DNA from: Methyloprofundus sp.
GTDB taxonomy: Bacteria; Pseudomonadota; Gammaproteobacteria; Methylococcales; Methylomonadaceae
Length of the DNA stretch: 14,771 nucleotides
Reading direction: 5' to 3'
Assembly: GCA_030619185.1 (NCBI GenBank)
Contig: JAUXBW010000009.1
Coordinates: 1 to 14,771 of the forward strand
The notes beneath the pieces were generated by a model. The model saw only the letters and a program-made list of their open reading frames with translations, had not been told where the DNA came from and searched no databases. Position numbers and translations under genes: made by a program. Every line of letters begins with the position of its first letter. Positions within the stretch are counted from its first letter, which is position 1. Positions 6,886-14,320 of the stretch are shown piece by piece.

Positions 6886-7515
6886 GTGACTGAAATAAAA
6901 GACCAATCCATACAGCAATACCTGGACCAATTAGCCAGTAAAGCTCCCACGCCAGGCGGTGGGAGTGCCGCAGCATTTTTAGGTGCACAGGCAGCAGCAT
7001 TAACCAGCATGGTGTGCAATCTAACGATTGGCAAACCAAAATACGCAGCAGTAGAAGCAGAAATGCAGACCTTGTTAAGCAAGTCTGAGTCTTTGCGTAC
7101 AACTCTAACGGATATGATTCAGGCTGATATTGATATCTTTAATCAATTAATGGCAGCGTATGGTTTAGCAAAACAAACAGAGCAGGAAAAAACGGCACGT
7201 AGCCAGCAAATTCAAATAGCATTACGCGAAGCAACACTGGTTCCGCTGGCATGTGCTAAAGCCTGCGCCGAGGCAATAGAACTTAGTCGGCAGGCCGCAG
7301 ATAAAGGTAATTTAAATGTTATCAGTGATGCTGGCGTTGCCGTTATGTCAGCCTATGCGGGACTAAAAAGCGCAGCACTCAATGTTTATATTAACGCTGC
7401 TAGTCTTAAAGACCGACCCTTTGCCGAGGAAAAATTAACAGAGTTAGAACGGGTACTCAAAGGTACGGATATAGAGGCAGAGGAGATCTATCAGCGGGTT
7501 AAAAATAAATTATAA
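6886..7515 (+). CDS. fchA: Methenyltetrahydrofolate cyclohydrolase, FchA/FtcD-C family
   Basis: This 209-residue protein belongs to the cyclodeaminase/cyclohydrolase family (C-terminal domain of FtcD, or stand-alone FchA). The family signature PTPGGGSAAAF lies at about 21-31 and the rest is the expected all-helical domain, with AKACAEAIELSRQAADKGNLNVISDAGVA in the second half. Stand-alone members hydrolyse 5,10-methenyl-H4folate to 10-formyl-H4folate in C1 metabolism and are typical of methylotrophs and acetogens; the FtcD domain instead deaminates formimino-H4folate in histidine breakdown. No formiminotransferase or mtdA lies beside it, so the exact reaction is inferred. The start is GTG at 6886, giving MTEIKDQ; there is no in-frame ATG nearby and the ribosome binding site is poor. 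It is monocistronic, preceded by a repeat-like spacer. Confidence 0.82.
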   Translation: MTEIKDQSIQQYLDQLASKAPTPGGGSAAAFLGAQAAALTSMVCNLTIGKPKYAAVEAEMQTLLSKSESLRTTLTDMIQADIDIFNQLMAAYGLAKQTEQEKTARSQQIQIALREATLVPLACAKACAEAIELSRQAADKGNLNVISDAGVAVMSAYAGLKSAALNVYINAASLKDRPFAEEKLTELERVLKGTDIEAEEIYQRVKNKL

Positions 7516-7530
7516 AACGTTAAATAATAA

Positions 7531-7558
7531 TTGACGGTATATAAAAATAAGCTATAAT
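7531..7558 (+). promoter_or_regulatory. Sigma-70 promoter for the tRNA cluster
   Basis: TTGACG (7531-7536) and a perfect TATAAT (7553-7558) are separated by 16 bases. Transcription would start near 7565, leaving a leader of about 45 bases before tRNA-Pro. No other such promoter lies in the spacer after fchA. Confidence 0.75.
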
Positions 7559-7609
7559 AGTCAGCTCTTTAAGGCATAACAGTAGCGAGATGTTAGCTTA
7601 TAAGTGTAT

Positions 7610-7686
7610 CGGGGTATAGCGCAGTTTGGTAGCGCGCCTGCTTTGGGAGCAGGATGTCGGGGGTTCGAATCCCTCTACCCCGACCA
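7610..7686 (+). tRNA. tRNA-Pro (anticodon UGG)
   Basis: The acceptor stem CGGGGTA pairs with TACCCCG. The anticodon stem CCTGC/GCAGG encloses TTTGGGA, giving anticodon TGG at 7644-7646. The T-arm is GGGGGTTCGAATCCCTC. The discriminator is A and CCA is encoded (7684-7686). It is the first of three tRNA genes behind a strong promoter. Confidence 0.97.
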
Positions 7687-7693
7687 ATATAAT

Positions 7694-7770
7694 GCGCTTG
7701 TAGCTCAGCTGGATAGAGCATCGGCCTTCTAAGCCGAGGGTCACAGGTTCGACTCCTGTCAAGCGTACCA
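7694..7770 (+). tRNA. tRNA-Arg (anticodon UCU)
   Basis: The acceptor stem GCGCTTG pairs with CAAGCGT (one G-U pair). The anticodon stem TCGGC/GCCGA encloses CTTCTAA, anticodon TCT at 7728-7730, reading AGA and AGG codons. The T-loop GGTTCGACTCC is typical and CCA is encoded. It lies 7 bases after tRNA-Pro, so the two share a transcript. Confidence 0.97.
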
Positions 7771-7795
7771 TTATCCCCTAAAGTATCAACATTAT

Positions 7796-7872
7796 GGTGA
7801 GCGTAGCTCAGTTGGTAGAGTCCCGGATTGTGATTCCGGTTGTCGCGGGTTCGAGCCCCGTCGTTCACCCCA
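7796..7872 (+). tRNA. tRNA-His (anticodon GUG)
   Basis: The stem GTGAGCG pairs with CGTTCAC. The extra G(-1) at 7796 faces the C73 discriminator at 7869, the identity element of bacterial tRNA-His. The anticodon stem CCGGA/TCCGG encloses TTGTGAT, anticodon GTG at 7830-7832. CCA is encoded. It is the last gene of the Pro-Arg-His cluster. A decayed integrase ends 24 bases beyond it, suggesting this gene was once an attachment site. Confidence 0.97.
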
Positions 7873-7895
7873 TTTTTCAATAAGTTACAGTTTTT

Positions 7896-8115
7896 TTAAA
7901 GGTTCATTTGTCTAACTTTTAGTGTATTGGCTGTACTTTCGATAGCTTGCTTTCGTAAGCCCTCTTTATATTGTTGCCGCGCTGGTGTGCTCTGGTTATT
8001 TTTGCGCGTTTTCTTCTGCATCGCTGCCTGCTTTGGCTCTCAAATTATGAACTGTAAATCTTAATTGGATTGCTTTTGTTGTGCTTGCCCTGTTCATTAG
8101 CTGTTCCCGTTGCTC
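7896..8115 (-). pseudogene. Remnant of a tyrosine recombinase (phage-type integrase), C-terminal catalytic part
   Basis: Two overlapping minus-strand frames together read like the end of a phage integrase. Frame one (8115 to 7996) contains RFTVHNLRAKAGSDAE, matching the usual RFTFHDLRAKxxSDA box with the catalytic His and Arg of HxxR. It stops after ENAQK. Frame two (8021 to 7896) continues with STPARQQYKEGLRKQAIE, where Tyr is in the place of the catalytic tyrosine (compare xTPxxTQQYKRG). So a frameshift and small deletions separate the two, and the part between the boxes (the LLGH region) is damaged. The N-terminal domain is missing; a TAA lies just upstream. It ends 24 bases from the 3' end of tRNA-His, the classic address of an integrated element. 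The assignment is by motif memory, without a search. Confidence 0.62.
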
Positions 8116-8171
8116 TTAAATTCGTTTAATGTGTCTATATTTCAAGACACGGTCAAATCGAAAATATTTAT

Positions 8172-8190
8172 TGGCTTTTGATCAAAGCCA
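8172..8190 (-). terminator. Candidate terminator hairpin after phoR
   Basis: TGGCTTT (8172-8178) and AAAGCCA (8184-8190) form a perfect 7-bp stem with a 5-base loop, 7 bases beyond the phoR stop. On the minus strand it is followed by AT-rich sequence (AATAAATATTTT) and not by a clean T-run. A second hairpin, GTGTCT/AGACAC, lies at 8131-8150. Confidence 0.4.
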
Positions 8191-8196
8191 GCTGCT

Positions 8197-9471
8197 TTAG
8201 CAAAAGCGCGTCTTTGGAAAAATACAGCTAAAACAGCTTCCTTTACCTAAGTCACTGGTGATTTTTAGTTGTGCATTGTGTCGTGATAGAACGTGCTTGA
8301 CAATTGCGAGGCCCAGGCCTGTACCATTTTTTTCATGCTGCCGCTGAATATTACTTCGGTAAAAGCGTTCGGTGATTCTAGGTATTTCCAGTTCAGAAAT
8401 ACCCTCACCTAAATCAGTAATGTCCAGAAACACAGCTTGACCCGATTGATACCACTGTACGGTAATAATCGACTCTTCGGGAGAATATTTAAGCGCATTA
8501 ATGATTATATTAGAGAATGCACTGCGCAGTTCCTGTTCATTTCCATAGATGTTTATGTCAGAATCTACAAATAACTCAATACGACTATTTAGCTGTTCTA
8601 ATGCGCTACTTTCCTGACAAATTTGGTTTAAAAGAAGTTTGATTTCTACACGGTTGTTTTGTGCTTTTTTGGTTTCCAGGTTTGCTAATAGAAGTAAATC
8701 ATCCACTAAGTGTTGCATGCGTAGTGTTTGATGGTGCATTTGTTGTAATGAATGGGTTAACAACGGCGAGTGGTCATCATCCATATCTTCAAGCGTTTCT
8801 AGATAGCCTTTTAAGACAGTGAGGGGGGTGCGTAGTTCATGTGATATGTTATCGACAAAATCTTTACGCATACGTTCGATATTTTTTAAAAAAGTGACAT
8901 CATGCGCCACTAACAAATGAGCATTTTGGTCAAAGTTGACGATTTTTATCTGTAAGGTTACATTTTCATTCGCAGGGGCTTTAATACTTAAGATACTCTC
9001 GGCATCTTTTTTGTTTAAAAACTCAATAAAAGCCGGAGCCCGAATTAAATTAGGTATGCGTTGACCCCGATCCCTTTTTTTTAGGCCAAGTATTTGTTTT
9101 GCGGCATTATTAAACCAGGAGATTTCATCATGATCACCGAGGACTACGACCGCATCGGGTAAAGCTGCGGTGGACTTGCGGAATTGGTCAATAATTCGAC
9201 TGAGTTGTTTTTTGCGCTTTTTATTGGCTTTTTTTAAGCGAAAAATATGGTAATAAATTTCCTCCCAGAGTCCATTGCTTGCCGGGTAGTTTGACTTTGC
9301 ACCGGATTTTAGCCATTGCTCTAGTTGCTTGAGTAAAAAGGCCTGGCGAACAATAAAGGCAATGCAGATGATGAGTAATAAATATAAGAAGTGCCCAATA
9401 AAACTGCTGGCTACTGCTGCCAGGATAATCGTTATCGTAAGAAGTAATAGATCTCTATTCCAAAAAGCCAT
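8197..9471 (-). CDS. phoR: Phosphate regulon sensor histidine kinase PhoR
   Basis: This 424-residue membrane kinase senses phosphate status through the Pst system and controls PhoB by phosphorylation and dephosphorylation. Two membrane segments lie at about 8-40 with almost no periplasmic loop, as in PhoR. A charged linker follows, then a PAS domain at about 100-195 (LPDAVVVLGDHDEISWFNNAAKQILGL). The H-box is FVDNISHELRTPLTVLKG with phospho-acceptor His211. The ATP-binding domain shows the N-box NIIINALKYSPEE (321 onward), G1 DLGEGI (353-358) and G2 GTGLGLAI (383-390). Its ATG shares a base with the phoB stop (TAATG), which points to translational coupling. No pst or phoU genes are in the window. 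Confidence 0.95.
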   Translation of the reverse strand: MAFWNRDLLLLTITIILAAVASSFIGHFLYLLLIICIAFIVRQAFLLKQLEQWLKSGAKSNYPASNGLWEEIYYHIFRLKKANKKRKKQLSRIIDQFRKSTAALPDAVVVLGDHDEISWFNNAAKQILGLKKRDRGQRIPNLIRAPAFIEFLNKKDAESILSIKAPANENVTLQIKIVNFDQNAHLLVAHDVTFLKNIERMRKDFVDNISHELRTPLTVLKGYLETLEDMDDDHSPLLTHSLQQMHHQTLRMQHLVDDLLLLANLETKKAQNNRVEIKLLLNQICQESSALEQLNSRIELFVDSDINIYGNEQELRSAFSNIIINALKYSPEESIITVQWYQSGQAVFLDITDLGEGISELEIPRITERFYRSNIQRQHEKNGTGLGLAIVKHVLSRHNAQLKITSDLGKGSCFSCIFPKTRFC

Positions 9472-10166
9472 TAGCTATTTTTCTCAGAAAACCGGTAACC
9501 AAATCCACGCACAGTCTGCAGCCACTCTTCGCGGTGATATTTAGCCAGAATTTTTCGTAAACGACGAATATGTACATCGACTGTTCTTTCCTCTATATAA
9601 ACGCTACGCCCCCATACTTGATCCAGGAGCTGCGTGCGGTTATAAACTTTTCCGGGGTGAGTTAGAAAAAAGCTGAGTAAGCGGAATTCGGTAGGACTCA
9701 CATCGACTTCATTGTCCGCGATACTGACCCGGTGTTGCTCTGTATTGAGAACGATATCCTGAAATTTAATCTGGGTTAAATCATGAATTTTACCACTTCT
9801 GCGTAACACGGCTTTAATTCTGGCAATCAGTTCTTTGGGTGAGAAAGGCTTGGTCACGTAATCATCAGCACCTATATCCAGGCCACGGATTTTATCAGCT
9901 TCTTCGCCTTTAGCCGTCACCAGAATAATCGGTAAATCGCGATAACCCGGATTAGACTTTAAGCGTCGAGTCCATTCATCTCCAGTAATACGCGGAAGCA
10001 TCCAGTCCAATAAGATCAGGTCGGGAAGGGTGTCATCCAGTATAGTCTGTGCCTGCATTACATCAGCTGCTGCTAGCACATTAAAGTCATATTGTTGTAA
10101 TACCATAACCAGCATATTGCGGATGGCTGGCTCATCTTCAACCACTAAAATTGTAAATTGGCTCAT
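9471..10166 (-). CDS. phoB: Phosphate regulon response regulator PhoB
   Basis: This 231-residue OmpR/PhoB-family regulator activates phosphate-starvation genes by binding Pho boxes. The receiver domain (1-120) has acidic Glu10/Asp11, phospho-acceptor Asp54 in ILLDWMLP, and Lys106 in VTKPFSP. The winged-helix domain at about 130-229 carries the family signature VSPTEFRLLSFFLTHPGKVYNRTQLLDQVWG and ends with RTVDVHIRRLRKIL and TVRGFGYRF. The N-terminus MSQFTILVVEDEPAIR fits the usual PhoB start, though no clear ribosome binding site precedes it. A candidate Pho box lies 50-67 bases upstream, consistent with autoregulation. It overlaps phoR by one base. Confidence 0.96.
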   Translation of the reverse strand: MSQFTILVVEDEPAIRNMLVMVLQQYDFNVLAAADVMQAQTILDDTLPDLILLDWMLPRITGDEWTRRLKSNPGYRDLPIILVTAKGEEADKIRGLDIGADDYVTKPFSPKELIARIKAVLRRSGKIHDLTQIKFQDIVLNTEQHRVSIADNEVDVSPTEFRLLSFFLTHPGKVYNRTQLLDQVWGRSVYIEERTVDVHIRRLRKILAKYHREEWLQTVRGFGYRFSEKNS

Positions 10167-10199
10167 ATTATATTCAGGTTAATAGAGGTATCCTTTAAT

Positions 10200-10233
10200 A
10201 TTTTACTTATTTTATATGACCACTATGTGACAA
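10200..10233 (-). promoter_or_regulatory. Candidate Pho box and -10 element of phoB
   Basis: On the minus strand TTGTCAC-ATAG-TGGTCAT (10233 to 10216) has the Pho-box layout of two 7-mers with a 4-base AT-rich spacer. Each half matches CTGTCAT at 5 of 7 positions. Ten bases later comes TAAAAT (10205 to 10200), a good -10, at the spacing expected when PhoB replaces the -35. Transcription would begin near 10193, some 27 bases before the phoB ATG. Confidence 0.65.
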
Positions 10234-10302
10234 TAGCCCGTCTTTTATTGTAGTGTTGGCGTTCAAATATCGGCTTGCAGGTTTTATATATTCATCAATA
10301 CG

Positions 10303-11133
10303 TTACATGCCGCGTAACGCATCAGTCACTGCCCGTAAATTATCCATGACCCATGTTGGTGCATAATCAATTTGCTGTATATCTTCCCGTGTAGAAGCAC
10401 CCGTTAATACCATTAAACTACGCATGCCTGTACGTACCGCACCTAAAATATCGGTATCCAGACGGTCACCAATGGCAATGGTATTTTCAGCATTGCTACC
10501 CAATAAAGCCAATGCCTGCTGGTAAATAATAGGCTCAGGCTTACCTATGACTTTGGGCGTACACCCAGTCGCTGCCTGTAATGCAGCTAAAATCGCCCCA
10601 TTACCCTGTACTAAACCCAGTTCAGTGGGTAATGTCGTATCACCATTGGTGGCAATAAACTCTGCACCGGCACGTAAATTCAAGGTAGCTGTCGAGAGTT
10701 TATCCCAGTTAATCGACTCATCTTTACCACAGACAACAATATCCGCCCCCTGTCCCGGTGTTGCTTCAGTACTTAGCTGGTATAGCTCGGTTAAGATAAA
10801 CCCTTGCTCCATGAGAGGCTGAATTGCACCATCTTCGCCTAAAACAAAGACGCGTGTCTTAGCAGGGTCTTTATGTTGCGCAAGATACAGGGCAGTTGCC
10901 ATACCCGAGGTTAAGATTTCTTTAGCGGCGACCGTCACCCCCATGCGCGCCAGCTTATTGATATATTGTTCATTGGTATGGCTAGCGTTGTTGGTTGCTA
11001 AAACAAAGGGGATTTCTTGCTCACGTAAAACCTGAAAGAATTCGTTTAATCCGGCAATGGCTTGTTCTCCATGCCATAATACACCATCCATATCAATGAT
11101 CAGTGCGTGTATATTAGTAAAAGGTGCAGTCAT
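10303..11133 (-). CDS. HAD-superfamily phosphatase, NagD-like (subclass IIA)
   Basis: This 276-residue cytoplasmic phosphatase belongs to the HAD-IIA family (NagD, p-nitrophenyl phosphatase, phosphoglycolate phosphatase-like). Motif I is IIDMDGVLW with nucleophile Asp14 and Asp16, motif II is ATNNAS (46-51), motif III lysine is Lys198 in VIGKPEP, and motif IV is IGDRLDTDI (221-229). The cap sequence between motifs II and III is of C2 type and would decide the substrate, probably a small phosphorylated metabolite or nucleotide; it cannot be named from sequence. The start ATG at 11133 is the only sensible one, as motif I follows at once. Its start codon overlaps by two bases with that of the divergent ggt gene. 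A weak AAGAA lies upstream. Confidence 0.88.
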   Translation of the reverse strand: MTAPFTNIHALIIDMDGVLWHGEQAIAGLNEFFQVLREQEIPFVLATNNASHTNEQYINKLARMGVTVAAKEILTSGMATALYLAQHKDPAKTRVFVLGEDGAIQPLMEQGFILTELYQLSTEATPGQGADIVVCGKDESINWDKLSTATLNLRAGAEFIATNGDTTLPTELGLVQGNGAILAALQAATGCTPKVIGKPEPIIYQQALALLGSNAENTIAIGDRLDTDILGAVRTGMRSLMVLTGASTREDIQQIDYAPTWVMDNLRAVTDALRGM

Positions 11134-12844
11134 GTTAAGTTCTTTTTGGAAGCAAAATAAAGGGGTGAAAAATTCAGGTCTCGCCAGCCTGTTATTAATT
11201 CTACTCAGTATAACAGGCTGTAGCGTAAAACAACCACACCAGGCCGCGATTGCCTCAGCTCATCCGTTAGCAACACAAGCCGGTTTTGAAATATTACGCC
11301 AAGGGGGTAACGTTTATGATGCGGCTGTTGCCATTAGTGCGGCATTAGCGGTCGTTGAACCTTCTGGCTCTGGACTGGGTGGTGGAGGCTTTTGGTTATT
11401 ACACCGAGAATATGACAATCTGGATATTATGATTGATGGCCGTGAAAAAGCCCCCTTAGCCGCACATAAAAATATGTTTCTGGATACAAAGGGCAATGCA
11501 AATAAACAACTTTCGTTAAATGGGGTGTTAGCGGCGGGTATTCCTGGCATGCCTGCGGGGCTGGTTCATCTATCAGAAAAATATGGCAAACTACCTTTGG
11601 CAACAAGTTTACAGCCAGCCATTCGCTATGCAGAGCAAGGCTTTGCTATCGATACGAGACACCAAAAGTTGTTAGGTTTTCGTAAAAACATATTAAACCA
11701 GCACCCTGAAACGGCTGCAATTTTTTTAGCACAGGGAGAAATTCCTGATAAAGACAGTTTACTGCAACAACGAGATCTGGCGCAAACCTTAAAGCACATG
11801 GCAAAGCATGGAAAACAGGGGTTCTATGCGGGCAGTGTAGCTGATAAATTAGTCGCTGCTGTACAGCAAGATAACGGGATATGGACCTTAGACGATCTTC
11901 TCAATTATCAGGTTGTTGAGCGCAAACCCATGACAGGTAGTTATAAAAATATAAAAATCACCAGTGCGGCTTTGCCCTCATCAGGTGGCATCGTATTACT
12001 CGAAGCATTAAATATTCTGGAAAATATCGACCTAGGAGCAGTCAATAATATCACACGCAAGCACCTGATCTCTGAGGCGATGCGCCGAGCCTATCATGAT
12101 AGGGCACTCTATCTGGGTGATACTGACTATGTCGATGTCCCTGTTGATCGCCTGATCAACAAATACTACGCACAAGGCTTATCTAGTAGTATACGTGTAG
12201 ATAAAGCACTGCCTAATGAATATTTAACGGGACACACACCCGAAAAACAAGGTGGGCGTAACACCACACATTTTTCAATTATAGATAACGAAGGCAACCG
12301 CGTAGCTGCAACTTTAAGTATTAACTTTCCTTTTGGTGCCGGTCTTGTAGCATCAGGTACAGGTGTATTACTCAATAATGAAATGGATGATTTTGTCAGT
12401 GCTAAAAATAGCGGCAATGGCTATGGTTTAGTGGGGGGGGATGCCAATGCAATCGCACCAGAAAAACGCATGCTCTCCAGTATGACACCTACCTTTTTAG
12501 AAAATAGTGGGCGTATTGCCGTATTAGGTACTCCTGGTGGTAGTCGTATTATTTCTATGGTGCTATTAGCGACACTGGATTTTACAGCGGGTAATTCTCC
12601 TGAATCCTGGGTAAAGGTAAAACGCTTTCATCACCAATATATCCCCGACCAGATTCTATATGAGAAAGGTGGTTTAAGTACTCGGGAAGTAGAAGGCCTG
12701 CAGGCCTTGGGGCATCAGCTAAAACAAACATACAATTACGGCAATATGCAAGCGGTACAACTGGACAAAAATAATGGCAGCCTGTCCGCCGCAAGCGATC
12801 AGCGTGGCGAAGGCCAGGCAAGTGTACAACAGATTCATAAATAA
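11132..12844 (+). CDS. ggt: Gamma-glutamyltranspeptidase, predicted lipoprotein
   Basis: The enzyme transfers or hydrolyses the gamma-glutamyl group of glutathione and related compounds outside the cytoplasm. It is a self-processing Ntn hydrolase made as one chain and cut into large and small subunits. From ATG at 11132 it has 570 residues. The N-terminus has a lipoprotein signal ending LLSITGC, with Cys30 as the lipidation site. The substrate Arg lies in IDGREKAP (Arg104), after GLGGGGFWL. The processing site and nucleophile are Thr378 in GGRNTTHFSII. Also present are LLNNEMDDF and GTPGGSRI. AAGG 7 bases before this ATG supports the start; a longer frame from 11057 runs back inside the HAD gene and would disrupt the signal peptide. 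Lipidation is less usual than the soluble periplasmic form in E. coli. Confidence 0.92.
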   Translation: MLSSFWKQNKGVKNSGLASLLLILLSITGCSVKQPHQAAIASAHPLATQAGFEILRQGGNVYDAAVAISAALAVVEPSGSGLGGGGFWLLHREYDNLDIMIDGREKAPLAAHKNMFLDTKGNANKQLSLNGVLAAGIPGMPAGLVHLSEKYGKLPLATSLQPAIRYAEQGFAIDTRHQKLLGFRKNILNQHPETAAIFLAQGEIPDKDSLLQQRDLAQTLKHMAKHGKQGFYAGSVADKLVAAVQQDNGIWTLDDLLNYQVVERKPMTGSYKNIKITSAALPSSGGIVLLEALNILENIDLGAVNNITRKHLISEAMRRAYHDRALYLGDTDYVDVPVDRLINKYYAQGLSSSIRVDKALPNEYLTGHTPEKQGGRNTTHFSIIDNEGNRVAATLSINFPFGAGLVASGTGVLLNNEMDDFVSAKNSGNGYGLVGGDANAIAPEKRMLSSMTPTFLENSGRIAVLGTPGGSRIISMVLLATLDFTAGNSPESWVKVKRFHHQYIPDQILYEKGGLSTREVEGLQALGHQLKQTYNYGNMQAVQLDKNNGSLSAASDQRGEGQASVQQIHK

Positions 12845-12953
12845 GCAATACACTTTCATCGTAACCGTTGTCACTCTCCTGTCATAACCATGTCAATACC
12901 TAATTTTAACTATTTTTACTATCTATATTCCCCCCTTTCTCGAGGGGAAGTGA

Positions 12954-13706
12954 GTGCTTACCTTTCATCATTTGATTTTTGCTTATTCTATGCACGCGAC
13001 AAAAACAAATATTGATACTTACTATGCTTCATCAATAGTAAGTTTTACCCCCGGCTTATCGCATTATTTAGCGATATTGGATAAAAACGAATTAGCAACG
13101 GCGGAACGTTTTAAGTTTGCCGAACTCAAGCACCGCTATATTATTTGTCATGGGATACTCAGGATATTACTGGCAGAATACATTAACGATTCGGTAACCG
13201 ATCTGCGTATTGATAAAAAGGAATTTGGTAAACCTTTTTTGCCTGATTACCCTGAGCTGAGTTTTAATATGTCGCATTCAGGCGATATTCTAGCTCTCGC
13301 CATTAGCTCACAGCGCCAGTTAGGAATCGACGTTGAATGCTATAAAGCTCGTAACACATGGAACGGTCTGGTAAAAAAATGCTTTGCGCCCGAAGAAGCT
13401 GACTATTGGAATCGCCTGGATAAGGCCGAACAAGGGCAGGCTTTTTACCAGTTCTGGGTAAAAAAAGAGGCCTTTGTTAAAGCCGTGGGCAAAGGCATTA
13501 CTTTGGGATTAGATCAATGCGTGGTTAACCCTGATGATGTTACATCCTTTTTGCGTGTACCTGACCTAGGTGGTTCAGCCGACACATGGCAAATTTATTC
13601 ACTGGATTTAGCAAAAAACGAATTTGGTGCAGTGGTATGTGATAGACAGGATGCAGAACTGAGGCTGCTAGAATTAGACCCTCAAAGCCCCCTCTTTAAA
13701 ACTTGA
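12954..13706 (+). CDS. 4'-phosphopantetheinyl transferase, Sfp type
   Basis: The enzyme moves 4'-phosphopantetheine from CoA to a serine of acyl- or peptidyl-carrier proteins. The 250-residue length and two-lobed sequence fit the Sfp/AcpT class and not the short AcpS class. Motifs are FGKPFL (91-96), FNMSHSGD (104-111), GIDVE (124-128) and FWVKKEAFVKAVGKGI (167-182). The Mg2+ ligands are Asp126, Glu128 and Glu172. The GTG at 12954 is preferred because GAGGGG sits 7 bases upstream; an ATG at 12990 lacks a ribosome binding site. No polyketide or peptide synthetase is in the window, so the carrier partner is unknown. It is 109 bases after ggt and may be transcribed alone. Confidence 0.88.
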   Translation: MLTFHHLIFAYSMHATKTNIDTYYASSIVSFTPGLSHYLAILDKNELATAERFKFAELKHRYIICHGILRILLAEYINDSVTDLRIDKKEFGKPFLPDYPELSFNMSHSGDILALAISSQRQLGIDVECYKARNTWNGLVKKCFAPEEADYWNRLDKAEQGQAFYQFWVKKEAFVKAVGKGITLGLDQCVVNPDDVTSFLRVPDLGGSADTWQIYSLDLAKNEFGAVVCDRQDAELRLLELDPQSPLFKT

Positions 13707-13725
13707 AGAATGTAGCGATATCACT

Positions 13726-13776
13726 GGCACTTACCTTAGATAAGTGCCTCTCCCGCTTTCCAGCTGGGAGGGGCAT
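13726..13776. repeat. Competing hairpins between convergent genes
   Basis: GGCACTTA (13726-13733) and TAAGTGCC (13741-13748) form a perfect 8-bp stem. GTGCCTCTCCC (13744-13754) can also pair with GGGAGGGGCAT (13766-13776), 11 pairs with two G-T. The two stems share bases 13744-13748 and so exclude each other. Neither is followed by a T-run. The position between convergent genes fits a bidirectional stop or a REP-like element. Confidence 0.5.
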
Positions 13777-13807
13777 GCTATAAGGATAGTTGCTTCTTGA
13801 TTATCTA

Positions 13808-14056
13808 CTATTTCAACTTAATGTTTTTTTTGTTTTTTTCTAACGTCTTATCACCAATTCCTTTTACATTACCGACTTGATCTATGCTTGTAAAAGCACC
13901 ATTTTGTTTTCGATATTTAACAATTTCTTGTGCCTTTTTATCGCCTACGCCATCTAACGAGGCTGCAATTTCTTTAGCACTTGCCTTATTAATGTTGACC
14001 GGTTCGGCAAATACGTTAAAAGATAAAAACAGTAATACTATAAACAACTTTCTCAT
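13808..14056 (-). CDS. ComEA-like secreted helix-hairpin-helix DNA-binding protein
   Basis: This is an 82-residue protein with a signal peptide (MRKLFIVLLFLSFNVFA, cleavage probably before EPVNINKA) followed by a tandem helix-hairpin-helix domain. VNINKASAKEIAASLDGVGDKKAQEIVKYRKQNG and a second FTSIDQVGNVKGIGDKTLEKNKKNI unit are the ComEA pattern. Such short proteins lack the membrane anchor of Bacillus ComEA and act as periplasmic DNA receptors or ratchets in natural transformation of Gram-negatives, binding double-stranded DNA without sequence preference. The start has a strong GAGGA ribosome binding site 7 bases upstream. No other competence gene is next to it, so a role in DNA uptake is inferred from the family. 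Confidence 0.88.
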   Translation of the reverse strand: MRKLFIVLLFLSFNVFAEPVNINKASAKEIAASLDGVGDKKAQEIVKYRKQNGAFTSIDQVGNVKGIGDKTLEKNKKNIKLK

Positions 14057-14320
14057 TTTTATATCCTCACAAGGTTATAGAAATAGTAAGTATAGTCCAG
14101 ATACTCATTTTTTCTAGCAAAGAGCTGGAATCTTGAGATTAACGATAAAGATAATACTACTCTGAATCCTGCCTATTGCATAATTACCTTGCAATTAACT
14201 TGAACATCATCACGTTATTTGATGGGTGAAAATTTACAAGTTTAAATAAAACAAACTGTTACAGCTAAAACATCATTTATGTTGCCTCTAGTCCCATTAA
14301 TTATCATGATTTGCCCACCA
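14057..14320. other. AT-rich spacer with no recognised feature
   Basis: Upstream of the comEA-like gene up to the transposase remnant I find no coding stretch that I recognise, no clear promoter and no transposon end. The missing N-terminal half of the transposase is not detectable here in any frame. Confidence 0.5.

Noticed and set aside
7593..7880. 95-residue minus-strand frame containing GRGIRTPDILLPKQARYQTALYP
   Set aside because: It is the antisense translation of the three tRNA genes, a well-known spurious protein; the tRNA structures explain the sequence fully.
7896..8021. Independent 41-residue basic small protein
   Set aside because: Although it has an ATG and a nearby AGG, its content matches the tyrosine box of an integrase and the preceding frame supplies the HxxR box, so a frameshifted remnant explains it better.
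11057..11131. N-terminal extension of gamma-glutamyltranspeptidase
   Set aside because: It would run inside the phosphatase gene and put 25 residues before a good lipoprotein signal; the ATG at 11132 has AAGG upstream.
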